From NCBI RefSeq assembly GCF_019457635.1, contig NZ_CP080412.1, positions 1,054,001 to 1,118,000 of the forward strand: DNA of 64,000 nucleotides. The letters are read 5' to 3'. The number at the start of each line of letters is the position of its first letter. The stretch's first letter is position 1. The notes beneath the pieces were generated by a model. The model searched no databases. It worked only from the letters and a program-made list of their open reading frames with translations, and was not told the DNA's origin. Positions 44,321 through 52,416 of the stretch are shown one piece after another. The translations under genes and the position numbers were made by a program. This DNA comes from Shewanella mangrovisoli (GTDB lineage Bacteria > Pseudomonadota > Gammaproteobacteria > Enterobacterales > Shewanellaceae).

Positions 44321-45778
44321 ATGGGACATAAGACGTTACTGAGTGCTGTATTTTTGACTGTGACCTGCGGTGTCGCCACTTTTGCGGTGAATGCTGAATC
44401 ACTGTTTACTCCCTTTCCTGACGCCAAATCGCCTGAAGAAAAGCGCATCCACTTTACGCCCTTTGAGCTTATCACCGCAGTGAATGGGGACAAGTTCACT
44501 CTGTTGCCTGTATCGGGGAAATTGACTCGACAAAGCGTTGAGTTGCCAGAGGGATATAGTCCCGAACATGTGATCAATAACTATTTGGCACAGCTTCAAA
44601 AACTGAATGCTGAAGTGTTATTTAGCTGTCAGGCCGCCACCTGTGGTGATGGTCAAGCCATGCAAACTCAGCTAAAGCCACTTAAGAGCGTGAATGCCGA
44701 TTATCACAGTGCTTATGCGGCGGTAAAACTAAAAGGTTCTCGCGGTGAGGTTTACGCCAGTATCTATGTCGTCAATCGCGAGGATAGATATACCTACCTG
44801 CAGGTCGATATCCTTGATTCTATTCCTGAGCCGCTGGATTTGATCCAAGCGAATAGTGACTTTTTACAACAGGCGCCGAAGGATATTGAGATTAAAGATA
44901 GGCGCAGTGACGATGCTCAAGGCGCGACCGACCATCCTTTGCTGGGGCGTATGCCCGGCAGTTATATTTCAAGTTACAAACAAACTAACTTTACCCAAGT
45001 GCCTGTATTGGTAGGGATGTCGGGCGCCGATTATCAAACCAAACCGCTGGACGCCAAGCTTACCCAAATAACTTATCAGATGCCTGAAAGCTACTCGTTG
45101 TTTGAAATCAACAGCAACTATGCCGCAGCAGCACAAAAGCTGCAGGCTGAGCGGGTGTTCCACTGTAAAGGTACGGCCTGCGGCGACGATGATAATCTGA
45201 TCAATGCCATCAAATTAATCAAGGACGATAAAGAAGACGAATGGCAGGAGTATCAGCTGTTTAAGCTGAGTCACGCCAAGGGTGATGTTTACTTCGATAT
45301 CTATTCCCAAGGTTATTTCGATGGCACGCCTGCCGATACTACGCTCAGGGTCATGGAACTCTCTACTCTGAAGGATGATCGTGTGGCTATCGACCTCGAT
45401 GCCTTGACTGATGCGATTAGCCAAACAGGTAAAGCGACGTTGGAGGGAATGTTGTTTGATTATGACAGTGAGCGTATGTTGCCTGAGTCCAAGCCAGTTC
45501 TTGAGGTCCTCGCGAGTTATCTTAAGCAGAACCCCACGTTGAGTTTTTATGTGGTCGGACATACCGATGACAAGGGCGAGCGGAGTTACAATCAAAGCCT
45601 GTCGGAGCGCCGCGCCGCTGCAGTGATTAAGCAGTTGAGTGACGGATTTCAAATTCCGTCGGCCCAATTAACCGCTCACGGTAATGGGGAATACAGCCCT
45701 GTAGCCAGCAATACTAATGACGCCGGACAAAAGTTGAATCGCAGAGTGGAGTTAGTGCTTCGTTCCGATAAAAAGTAG
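44321..45778 (+). CDS. OmpA-family protein with duplicated DUF4892-like domains
   Basis: The 485-residue envelope protein has a signal peptide (to about Ala25, VNAES). Two similar N-terminal domains follow, each with a C-x5-CG(D) signature (LFSCQAATCGDG at about 100-111 and VFHCKGTACGDDD at about 280-292). The cysteine pairs could form disulphides. The C-terminal OmpA domain (about 370-480) contains LEGMLFDYDSERMLPESKPVL, VVGHTDDKGERSYNQSLSERRAAAV and LNRRVELVL, and binds peptidoglycan. This layout fits a periplasmic or outer-membrane stress or attachment protein of unknown detail. AAGGA precedes the ATG. Confidence 0.85.
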   Translation: MGHKTLLSAVFLTVTCGVATFAVNAESLFTPFPDAKSPEEKRIHFTPFELITAVNGDKFTLLPVSGKLTRQSVELPEGYSPEHVINNYLAQLQKLNAEVLFSCQAATCGDGQAMQTQLKPLKSVNADYHSAYAAVKLKGSRGEVYASIYVVNREDRYTYLQVDILDSIPEPLDLIQANSDFLQQAPKDIEIKDRRSDDAQGATDHPLLGRMPGSYISSYKQTNFTQVPVLVGMSGADYQTKPLDAKLTQITYQMPESYSLFEINSNYAAAAQKLQAERVFHCKGTACGDDDNLINAIKLIKDDKEDEWQEYQLFKLSHAKGDVYFDIYSQGYFDGTPADTTLRVMELSTLKDDRVAIDLDALTDAISQTGKATLEGMLFDYDSERMLPESKPVLEVLASYLKQNPTLSFYVVGHTDDKGERSYNQSLSERRAAAVIKQLSDGFQIPSAQLTAHGNGEYSPVASNTNDAGQKLNRRVELVLRSDKK

Positions 45779-45820
45779 CTTAATTTCAACAGTTTGAAAG
45801 GCTATCTTAGCTTCATCAAC

Positions 45821-45846
45821 AACGCCTGAGCCATCTCAGGCGTTTC
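45821..45846 (+). terminator. Terminator-like hairpin after the OmpA-family gene
   Basis: AACGCCTGAG/CTCAGGCGTT hairpin with a short T run; the T tract is weak. Confidence 0.65.
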
Positions 45847-45950
45847 TATCTTCATTGGCGTTTATTGGTGTTCATTGGCAGATATTGTGCACGCAGGCAT
45901 TTGTCTCAAATTGAGGTAACTACTTGAGTGTATCCACCATTTGTCTTCCA

Positions 45951-46661
45951 CTAAATCGTCACTGCGGCTTTAAGCCTCGCAACTTCCTCTGGGCTGAGTG
46001 GTCGCATTTCGCCTTCGGCTAAGGATCCTAGCGTTAATGTCATTAACGCGACGCGTTGTAAGTCAATCACCTTATAACCTAAGGCGTTGGACATGCGCCG
46101 AATTTGGCGATTTAACCCTTGGGTAAGCACTATTTCAAAACTCACATCACTTAACCGCGTGACTTGGCAGGGGAGTGTGCGCACTTCTTTATATTGCAAG
46201 CCGCTGGCCATTTGTTCGATAAAGGCATCGTTGAAGGGCTTATCGAGTTGTACGTGATAGGTTTTACTGTGGGCAAAACTGGGGTGCATCAGTTTATGGG
46301 TGAGTTCGCCATCGTTGGTGAGCAGCAATAAACCACGGGAATCTTTATCTAATCTGCCTACTGGGTAGAGTCTTGGCGCAGTTGGCAGTAAATGCAGCAA
46401 ACTGGATTTATCGGCGTCTAACAAACGGCAATCTGTGCCTACGGCTTTATTGAAGATCCAATAAGTAAGCGCTTCGATGCCCGATATGGGCTTTCCATCT
46501 AAGCAGAGGCTATCAAGACATTGGCCGTCAGCATCGAAATGCACGGCATCGGTATGCTTGGCTATCTTGTCATTGAGGCTGATGCGTCCAGCCTCAATCA
46601 AGCGGCAGGCTTCACGGCGTGAACTAATGCCACATTGGGCAAGGTATTTGGCGAGACGCAT
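45951..46661 (-). CDS. rRNA/tRNA pseudouridine synthase, RluF/RsuA family
   Basis: The 236-residue protein begins with an S4 RNA-binding domain (residues 1-50, MRLAKYLAQCGISSRREACRLIEAGRI). The catalytic domain carries the Asp motif GRLDKDSRGLLLLTNDG, then HSKTYHVQLDKP and LTQGLNRQIRRMSNALGYKV. The pattern is closest by eye to RluF, which modifies 23S rRNA and tRNA-Tyr in E. coli. Transcribed downstream of a DUF998-like gene, 11 bp away. Confidence 0.9.
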   Translation of the reverse strand: MRLAKYLAQCGISSRREACRLIEAGRISLNDKIAKHTDAVHFDADGQCLDSLCLDGKPISGIEALTYWIFNKAVGTDCRLLDADKSSLLHLLPTAPRLYPVGRLDKDSRGLLLLTNDGELTHKLMHPSFAHSKTYHVQLDKPFNDAFIEQMASGLQYKEVRTLPCQVTRLSDVSFEIVLTQGLNRQIRRMSNALGYKVIDLQRVALMTLTLGSLAEGEMRPLSPEEVARLKAAVTI

Positions 46662-46672
46662 AAATGACTAAG

Positions 46673-47365
46673 CTAAAACGGGTGATGGACTTGGGCGCGA
46701 TAATACAGGATTTTAGATAAACGGCGCATGGCAAATGCAAGGCTTAAGCACCAAATAATATTAAGGTTCGTTTGCAGCCACATATTGGCGGCAACAAAAC
46801 AGAAATGATTGTCTGTCTCGCAGGGCGGGAAATCCAGCTGGCTCCAATCCAGTTGTAAGCTCAGGCTAACGGCACTGATAAAGCTTAATAAGCTTAAGTA
46901 AAACAAGGGTCTTGGACAGATAAGCTTAGGCACGATTCCTGCGATAATTACCAAGGCATGCAGGGTTAGCGTACTTAACAGATAGCTAGTAGAAACCAGC
47001 CTGTGCATGGTCAAAAAGTTAATCGGAAAAATCCCCATCAAAATCACCGAGGTGCCAACCCAGGCGCCGGTGAGCGCAATATATTGGCTAAAGGTGTCGA
47101 GTTTGAGCAAGTAGAGCCCAGCCATAGAGACCAACATACAAATCCCTGCGGCGAGTAATCCGAGGTTAAACACATAGGCGAGAGGCGAGTTGATATAGTC
47201 ACCGAGAAAATCGGCACGCATAAACAGGGCGGGAGTGCCTACAACTTGATATTCGGCGTAGAGCGCTATGATAACCCCTGTGGCACTCAGCAGCGCCGCG
47301 CCTACAATCAACCAAGTGATCAGGCGATGTAAGTCGTAAAAACTGGGTTCATGCTGCGGATTCAT
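46673..47365 (-). CDS. Six-TM membrane protein, DUF998-like
   Basis: The 230-residue integral membrane protein has about six hydrophobic helices and a conserved-looking GIFPINFLTMHRLVSTSYLLSTLTLH segment, resembling DUF998 proteins. Cys residues in FPPCETDNHFCFVA, in a predicted external loop, could form a disulphide. Function unknown. It is 11 bp upstream of the pseudouridine synthase gene and probably co-transcribed with it. Confidence 0.72.
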   Translation of the reverse strand: MNPQHEPSFYDLHRLITWLIVGAALLSATGVIIALYAEYQVVGTPALFMRADFLGDYINSPLAYVFNLGLLAAGICMLVSMAGLYLLKLDTFSQYIALTGAWVGTSVILMGIFPINFLTMHRLVSTSYLLSTLTLHALVIIAGIVPKLICPRPLFYLSLLSFISAVSLSLQLDWSQLDFPPCETDNHFCFVAANMWLQTNLNIIWCLSLAFAMRRLSKILYYRAQVHHPF

Positions 47366-47499
47366 ATTGTGATAGATGCATTTTGTGATGAATGACTATG
47401 CCGTAAATTAAGCTTAATACCGCGCGAATAACCCGCTGTAACTTGCCTGAATCCGAAACCGATGGCAAGTCTCGGCCTGATTTGATCTTTAGACAGATA

Positions 47500-47532
47500 A
47501 AAGCAAAGGGAGCGAATGCTCCCTTTGCTTTA
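47500..47532 (-). terminator. Terminator after metT
   Basis: AAGCAAAGGGAGC/GCTCCCTTTGCTT hairpin with A/T runs on both sides, just beyond the metT stop codon. Confidence 0.9.
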
Positions 47533-47549
47533 TCGATAATCGAATAAGG

Positions 47550-48887
47550 TTAGTGGCGCTTACGGAAAATCACAATCGCAATCGCGACAGCGGCTAGGAT
47601 CATGCAGTACCAAGCGTGGGAGACGGCCGCCAGCGGTGTAATGCTAAAGGTTGAAGCGATCAGCAGTGCTTGGGCGCCATAGGGAATTAACCCTTGGATA
47701 ATACAGGCAAAAATATCGAGTACACTGGCCGCGCGCTTAGGGCTAACACCGTGTTTTTCTGCCAGATCTTTAGCAATATCACCCGTCACAACGATAGACA
47801 CTGTGTTGTTGGCAACGCAGCTGTTGGTGACGGCCACAATCCCTGCCATGCCTAATTCGGCCGCGCGGCATGAGGCTTCGCCTTGGGCTTTTGAGAAACG
47901 GGTGATGAGCTTTTCAATCTGCTTGCTTACAAAGGCTAAACCCCCTTGTTGCTGCATCAGCGAGGCTAAACCACCGACTAACATCGACAGGATGAAGATT
48001 TCCTGCATATTGCTAAAGCCCGCGTAGATATCTTTACCAAATTGGATAACGCCATAGTCCATGGTCAGGAATCCCGCAGCGCCCGCCAGCAGAATGCCTA
48101 AGGTCAAGACGACGAACACGTTTAACCCTGCGACCGCTAATACCAGAATCGTCAGGTAAGGAATCACCTTGATAAAGTCGATATCCTGAGCGGCTAGATC
48201 GGCTTGGCCTTGGCCTGCAATCACAAAGGCGACAAAAGTTAGCAGTGAAGCAGGGATCGCAAAAATCAGGTTCTCGCGGAATTTATCTTTCATATCACAG
48301 CCTTGAGTACGAGTGGCCGCAATAGTGGTATCCGAAATAATCGAGAGGTTATCGCCAAACAGTGCGCCAGACATCACGGCGCCCGCCATCAGGGCATAAT
48401 CAATTTGTGCCTGATCGGCAACGCCTAAGGCGATAGGTGCCACGGCGGCGATGGTGCCCATTGAGGTACCCATTGCGGTGGCAATAAAAGCGGCAATCAC
48501 AAAAAAGCCGGGCAGTAATAGGTTTGAAGGAATAAGGGATAAACCTAAGGCAACGGTCGCATCGACACCACCTGTGGCTTTCGCTACTGCCGCAAAACCG
48601 CCAGCCAGCAAGTAAATCAAACACATAGCAATAATATTGCTGTGGCCAATACCGCCGATAAAGGTATCAATCGCTTGATTGAGTTTTTGTTTTGATAATA
48701 CCAAGGCCAGAATAATGGCTGGCAGAATGGCAATCACACTCGGTAATTGATAGAAGGCAAAGTCTACACCTTGGCTTTGGAAATAGACGCCTGCGCCAAT
48801 AAACAGACTTAGAAAAACAAATAAGGGTAACAGGGCAATAAAGGATGCCGGGCTACTCGGTGCAGTGGTTTGGGCTGATTGACTCAA
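47550..48887 (-). CDS. metT: NhaC-family transporter, probable methionine transporter MetT
   Basis: The 445-residue polytopic protein of the Na+/H+ antiporter NhaC superfamily includes FIATAMGTSMGTIAAVAPIALGVADQA, AGAVMSGALFGDNLSIISDTTIAAT and IVAVTNSCVANNTVSIVVTGDIA. Sequence alone would give an antiporter call. Tandem MetJ boxes about 130 bp upstream point instead to MetT, a methionine uptake branch of this family predicted by comparative genomics. The start is a TTG (48887) with AAGAGA upstream. Monocistronic with its own terminator. Confidence 0.88.
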   Translation of the reverse strand: MSQSAQTTAPSSPASFIALLPLFVFLSLFIGAGVYFQSQGVDFAFYQLPSVIAILPAIILALVLSKQKLNQAIDTFIGGIGHSNIIAMCLIYLLAGGFAAVAKATGGVDATVALGLSLIPSNLLLPGFFVIAAFIATAMGTSMGTIAAVAPIALGVADQAQIDYALMAGAVMSGALFGDNLSIISDTTIAATRTQGCDMKDKFRENLIFAIPASLLTFVAFVIAGQGQADLAAQDIDFIKVIPYLTILVLAVAGLNVFVVLTLGILLAGAAGFLTMDYGVIQFGKDIYAGFSNMQEIFILSMLVGGLASLMQQQGGLAFVSKQIEKLITRFSKAQGEASCRAAELGMAGIVAVTNSCVANNTVSIVVTGDIAKDLAEKHGVSPKRAASVLDIFACIIQGLIPYGAQALLIASTFSITPLAAVSHAWYCMILAAVAIAIVIFRKRH

Positions 48888-49015
48888 TGTAATGTCTCTT
48901 TTACTCGGCGGGTTGTCCGCGGGATCCTTGGCAGTCGAACTCGCTTAAAATCTATGCCGCTTTGGCATCATATCCTAGCAACTTGGTGCCAAGCATATTG
49001 GATTGCCATTTTACT

Positions 49016-49039
49016 GTCAATCTAGACGTCTAGATGTTT
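49016..49039 (-). promoter_or_regulatory. Tandem MetJ boxes upstream of metT
   Basis: The 8-bp units GTCAATCT, AGACGTCT and AGATGTTT are in register from 49016 to 49039. The central unit is the perfect met box AGACGTCT, and its neighbour differs at two positions. MetJ binds two or more adjacent 8-bp boxes in the presence of S-adenosylmethionine. Confidence 0.8.
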
Positions 49040-49337
49040 TTACTTCCATTGTGATCTGTTCGTTAAAAAGAGGTTTAAATCGTGGTGGACAGCCATTTTA
49101 GAGCTTATTAATCAACCTATTACCTATAGCACTTTTTTCGAAAAGATACAGGGCATGAAAGCTGTATAGGTGTGATCTGTAACAAATGCCATGGTGAGTA
49201 TAGCCTTTAGGCAGAAATGTGCCGATTTAGGCCATTAGCCGATTGCATAGCAAAAAAATATTAATTCAACATTAATTTTTAACATCATGTTTTAAATGAA
49301 ATATCCTTATTATTTGGTACTTTATCCAATAAAACAC

Positions 49338-49379
49338 TAATGATAATGATTTGCGTTGTTTTTGTTGCTCTACTAGAAT
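49338..49379 (+). promoter_or_regulatory. Fur box overlapping a sigma-70 promoter
   Basis: TAATGATAATGATTTGCGT (49339-49357) matches the left two hexamers of the Fur consensus (GATAAT repeats) well and the right arm weakly. It overlaps a -35 box TTGCGT (49351-49356), which is 17 bp from TAGAAT (49374-49379), 43 bp upstream of the first gene of the flavin cluster. Iron-replete repression is expected. Confidence 0.7.
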
Positions 49380-49421
49380 CGCCTCCCAATTATGTTAATA
49401 ACTCTTTGGAGCTTTGTTTAA

Positions 49422-50330
49422 ATGCGCACATTTTCTCGTCATCGCCTGAGTTTAGTCGCTGCCTCTGTGTTAACGCTCGGTATCTGCCACACTGCCACTG
49501 CAGGTGAAGATTTATTTGGTTATGTCAAAGGCGCCGAGGCTATGCCTAAAGAAGCCATTGAACTCTATCAAAAAGTGACGTTGCGTAACGACAAAGGCCA
49601 AGGTACTTACCGCGGCATTAATTACGAAACTGAGCTGGAATACGGTGTGACCGACAAGTTTGCGGTATCGGGTTCGGCTAAGTTTATGTCTTTAGATACC
49701 AGCGGCTTAATCATCGATGGTTATCTGCCGAAAGAGAAAAACATCGGTTTTGCCACCTCTGGCGCTGAAGTCGGCTTAAGCTACATGTTTTTAAGCCCTG
49801 CTAAGGATGATATTGGTCTGTCTATGACCGCCTCCTTAGACTATGACTGGATTGATGTACACTCTGGTCAAGACAAAGACACCCTATCACTCGATTTAGG
49901 CTTGCAGACTCAAAAGTACATGCTCGAAGGCGAGTTAATTTGGGTTGGCAACCTTGGCATGGAATCGACCTATGCCGACCGCGCACCAATTGCGAATTTG
50001 CCTGAAGATTTTGATTGGTCAACCGATCCTGAGATGGAACTGGAGCTGAAAATGGGCACTGGCCTGAGCTACCGTTTCGCCCCTAACTGGTTTATCTGTG
50101 CCGAAGTGTTATTCGAAACCGAATTTGAGACCGAGATTGGTCAAGAGCGTTGGTCATTTTTCGCCGGTCCCTCATTACATTATGGCAGCGCCGATTGGTG
50201 GGCGACCCTCACTTGGTTACCCCAGTTAAGTGGTGGCGGTGAGCAGTACGAAGGTCAAAAGGATACTAGCCTGCATCTGATTGAAAAAACTGAACAAGAA
50301 GTCAGATTAAAAGTGGCATTTAACTTCTAA
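49422..50330 (+). CDS. Putative outer-membrane beta-barrel protein, first gene of the Fur-box flavin cluster
   Basis: The 302-residue protein has a signal peptide (MRTFSRHRLSLVAASVLTLGICHTATAG). Many alternating amphipathic beta strands follow, with a terminal aromatic (VAFNF), typical of an outer-membrane barrel. Strand-like segments include YETELEYGVTDKFAVSGSAKF and MELELKMGTGLSYRFAPNWF. I do not recognise a named porin family with certainty. It is the first gene after a Fur box and is followed by the FMN-binding protein, ApbE and a di-haem-like membrane protein, so a role in iron or redox chemistry at the cell surface is plausible. Confidence 0.72.
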   Translation: MRTFSRHRLSLVAASVLTLGICHTATAGEDLFGYVKGAEAMPKEAIELYQKVTLRNDKGQGTYRGINYETELEYGVTDKFAVSGSAKFMSLDTSGLIIDGYLPKEKNIGFATSGAEVGLSYMFLSPAKDDIGLSMTASLDYDWIDVHSGQDKDTLSLDLGLQTQKYMLEGELIWVGNLGMESTYADRAPIANLPEDFDWSTDPEMELELKMGTGLSYRFAPNWFICAEVLFETEFETEIGQERWSFFAGPSLHYGSADWWATLTWLPQLSGGGEQYEGQKDTSLHLIEKTEQEVRLKVAFNF

Positions 50331-50409
50331 TTTGTACTTTACTCATAGGCAGGTCAGCGTTGCTCTGCCTGCAGTGACTCAAGGTTTTGCTTTAACACTA
50401 GGTATTGAA

Positions 50410-50961
50410 ATGGCGCATACATATCTGAATAGCTTGTGGTTTATGCCAATGGTCCTCGTGGCCGCCCCTGCATTTTCTGCGGATTATTTAACAGTGGCCC
50501 AAGCGCAGGCGTTGATTTTTGATAAGGCAGCGGTATTTAGTGAGCGTCCAACCTTACTGAGCTCCGATGCGAAAGATCAGATCAAAGATTTATCGGGCGT
50601 TCGCCAACGTCAAGATCAGCAGCCTATCTGGAAAGTGGAAAAGGACGGTCAGTTTCTCGGTTGGTTTGTGGTGGATGATGTTGTCGGTAAACATGAGTAT
50701 ATTACCTACGCCATCGGCATTAGTCCGCAGGGCGAAGTGCTCGGGTTAGAAGTGCTCAGTTACCGTGAAACCCACGGCGGCCAAGTGCGTGAAGCGAGTT
50801 GGCGCGACCAGTTCCACGGTAAAACTCTCAAAGATCCCTTTAAACTCGATGAAGATGTCAGCAATATTAGTGGGGCCACATTAAGTTGCCGTAATTTACT
50901 CGATGGCGTAAAACGGTTACTTGTAATCCATCAACTCTTTTTGTCGCAGTCAGTCGCATAG
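50410..50961 (+). CDS. Periplasmic FMN-binding domain protein (flavinylation target)
   Basis: The 183-residue exported protein has a signal peptide (MAHTYLNSLWF...APAFSA). The C-terminal FMN-binding domain (about 85-165) has ITYAIGISPQGEVLGLEVLSYRETHGGQV. It ends with DVSNISGATLSCR, in which Ser154-Gly-Ala-Thr157 is the motif where ApbE couples FMN covalently to Thr through a phosphoester bond. Upstream in-frame codons would give an N-terminus without a sensible signal, so the ATG at 50410 is preferred. Its stop codon overlaps the GTG start of apbE, so enzyme and substrate are co-translated. Confidence 0.88.
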   Translation: MAHTYLNSLWFMPMVLVAAPAFSADYLTVAQAQALIFDKAAVFSERPTLLSSDAKDQIKDLSGVRQRQDQQPIWKVEKDGQFLGWFVVDDVVGKHEYITYAIGISPQGEVLGLEVLSYRETHGGQVREASWRDQFHGKTLKDPFKLDEDVSNISGATLSCRNLLDGVKRLLVIHQLFLSQSVA

Positions 50962-51809
50962 TGATACGTAGAGCCAAACCCTTACTCGGTACCTTAGTCG
51001 AAATTGCCGCTGAGTCCGTTGCCGAGCACAATGCTCATCCTTCATTGGATGAGTCTGCCCTTCAAGCCGCTATAACAGCGGCTTTTTCGCGTGTGGCCCA
51101 TATTGGTCGCTTACTCAGTTTTCACCAGCAGGATAGTGAGCTGAATTTACTGAATCGCCAGCCGGGGCAGTGGATAGCTTTAAGTCCTGACAGCCTGAGG
51201 GTGTTGAAGCTCGCCAAGTGGTTTGGCCAGGCCAGTGACAACCTGTTCAACTGCACAGTGGGCGGTGAGATGATGTCCCGCGGCGCCTTGCCCGCTTATC
51301 TTGGAATGCCGCTGTTGTTGCAGGGGGATTGGCGAGACATTGAGATCCAAGCGGATAAAGCCAGATTGGCTCGCCCACTGATTTTGACCTTAGATGGCAT
51401 CGCTAAAGGCTATGCGGTCGATATGGCGGTCAGCGAGCTGCGCCGTGCGGGCGTGTGCGGTGGCTGGGTGAATGCGGGTGGCGATTTAAAAGTGTTTGGT
51501 AGCGCTTCATTAAATGTGTTGTGCCGTGGGCCGAATGGATTGAGTCAAAAGATCAACGTCAGCAATACCGCCCTTGCCAGTTCGCGGGTTTCCCAGCAGT
51601 TAAGCCACGATTACCCCGCGTTATTGTTACCGACGGGTAATTTAGACGAGCAGCAATGTGCCAGCGACCAAGAAAGGGTTGTGAGTGTGCGGGCACCGTT
51701 TGCCTGGCGCGCCGATGCGTTAACCAAGGTCGCGGGTTACCTTGACGATGCCACCGCCGCGACAAAAATTCAGCAGTTGGGTGGCGATTTAGTCAACTTC
51801 GCGCCCTAA
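50961..51809 (+). CDS. apbE: ApbE-like FAD:protein FMN transferase
   Basis: This 282-residue protein of the ApbE family moves FMN from FAD onto a Thr or Ser of a target protein. Recognisable are the N-terminal LLGTLVEIAAE, the core LDGIAKGYAVDMAVSELRRAGVCGGWVNAGGDLKVFG, and the metal-binding region FAWRADALTKVAGYL. The GTG start overlaps the stop codon of the FMN-binding protein gene, its likely substrate. Unusually, no Sec or lipoprotein signal is visible (MIRRAKPLLGTLVE), although the target is exported. Either flavinylation occurs before export or the true start or export route is different. Confidence 0.9.
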   Translation: MIRRAKPLLGTLVEIAAESVAEHNAHPSLDESALQAAITAAFSRVAHIGRLLSFHQQDSELNLLNRQPGQWIALSPDSLRVLKLAKWFGQASDNLFNCTVGGEMMSRGALPAYLGMPLLLQGDWRDIEIQADKARLARPLILTLDGIAKGYAVDMAVSELRRAGVCGGWVNAGGDLKVFGSASLNVLCRGPNGLSQKINVSNTALASSRVSQQLSHDYPALLLPTGNLDEQQCASDQERVVSVRAPFAWRADALTKVAGYLDDATAATKIQQLGGDLVNFAP

Positions 51810-51864
51810 GATTTGTCGGTAAAGCTTTCATCAATCTTTAGTATTTTTAACGATATAAATAAAA

Positions 51865-52332
51865 ATGAAAAAATTAAGTGGTTATCCCAATTGGTTTTTC
51901 TGGTTGATCATCCTTGCCATCACAGTAACGGGCCTTACAGGCTTATTTATGCTGCCTTGGGTGATGGAGTTTAAACTGCAGTGGGATGTGGATTTTGGCC
52001 TGAGCGGGGATCTGCGTTTACCCGCGGTTGTGATGCATGTGCTGCTGGGCTGGCTGATGCTCATCTTGCTCGGCGCACTGTGGCATAGCCATATCCGTGC
52101 AGGCTGGCGTAAAAAGCTTAATCATAAGAGTGGATTAGTGATGTCACTCAGTTTGTTGGCATTAGCGTTAACGGGCGTGGGTTTGTATTACTTGAGCTCA
52201 GAATCGGCGCAGTTGGCCGCGAGTTTATTGCACACTTTTTTAGGGCTATTACTCTGTGGCGGCTTTGGCTGGCATTACTGGCAAGGCCAGCAAATTCGGC
52301 AGCAATCCTTAACGCGTCAGCGTATCCTCTAA
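51865..52332 (+). CDS. Four-helix membrane protein with paired histidines, probable b-type cytochrome-like electron carrier
   Basis: The 155-residue protein has four predicted TM helices (about 10-32, 52-73, 91-111, 118-138). Helix 2 contains His58 with His74/His76 at its end, and helix 4 contains His123 and His137. This arrangement of two pairs 14-16 residues apart on two helices is what di-haem four-helix cytochromes b561-type and DUF4405-like proteins show. Such proteins pass quinone-derived electrons to flavinylated periplasmic carriers. It follows apbE by 55 bp and a terminator follows it, so it likely ends the operon. Confidence 0.75.
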   Translation: MKKLSGYPNWFFWLIILAITVTGLTGLFMLPWVMEFKLQWDVDFGLSGDLRLPAVVMHVLLGWLMLILLGALWHSHIRAGWRKKLNHKSGLVMSLSLLALALTGVGLYYLSSESAQLAASLLHTFLGLLLCGGFGWHYWQGQQIRQQSLTRQRIL

Positions 52333-52336
52333 TCCA

Positions 52337-52370
52337 TAAAAAAGAGTGCCTAGGCACTCTTTTTTATCTG
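52337..52370. terminator. Bidirectional terminator after the flavin cluster
   Basis: AAAAAAGAGTGCC/GGCACTCTTTTTT near-perfect palindrome between convergent genes. Confidence 0.92.
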
Positions 52371-52416
52371 TCTTTGAGCGACGCGAAGTCAGGGACATCT
52401 GGGCGCGTTACTCGCC

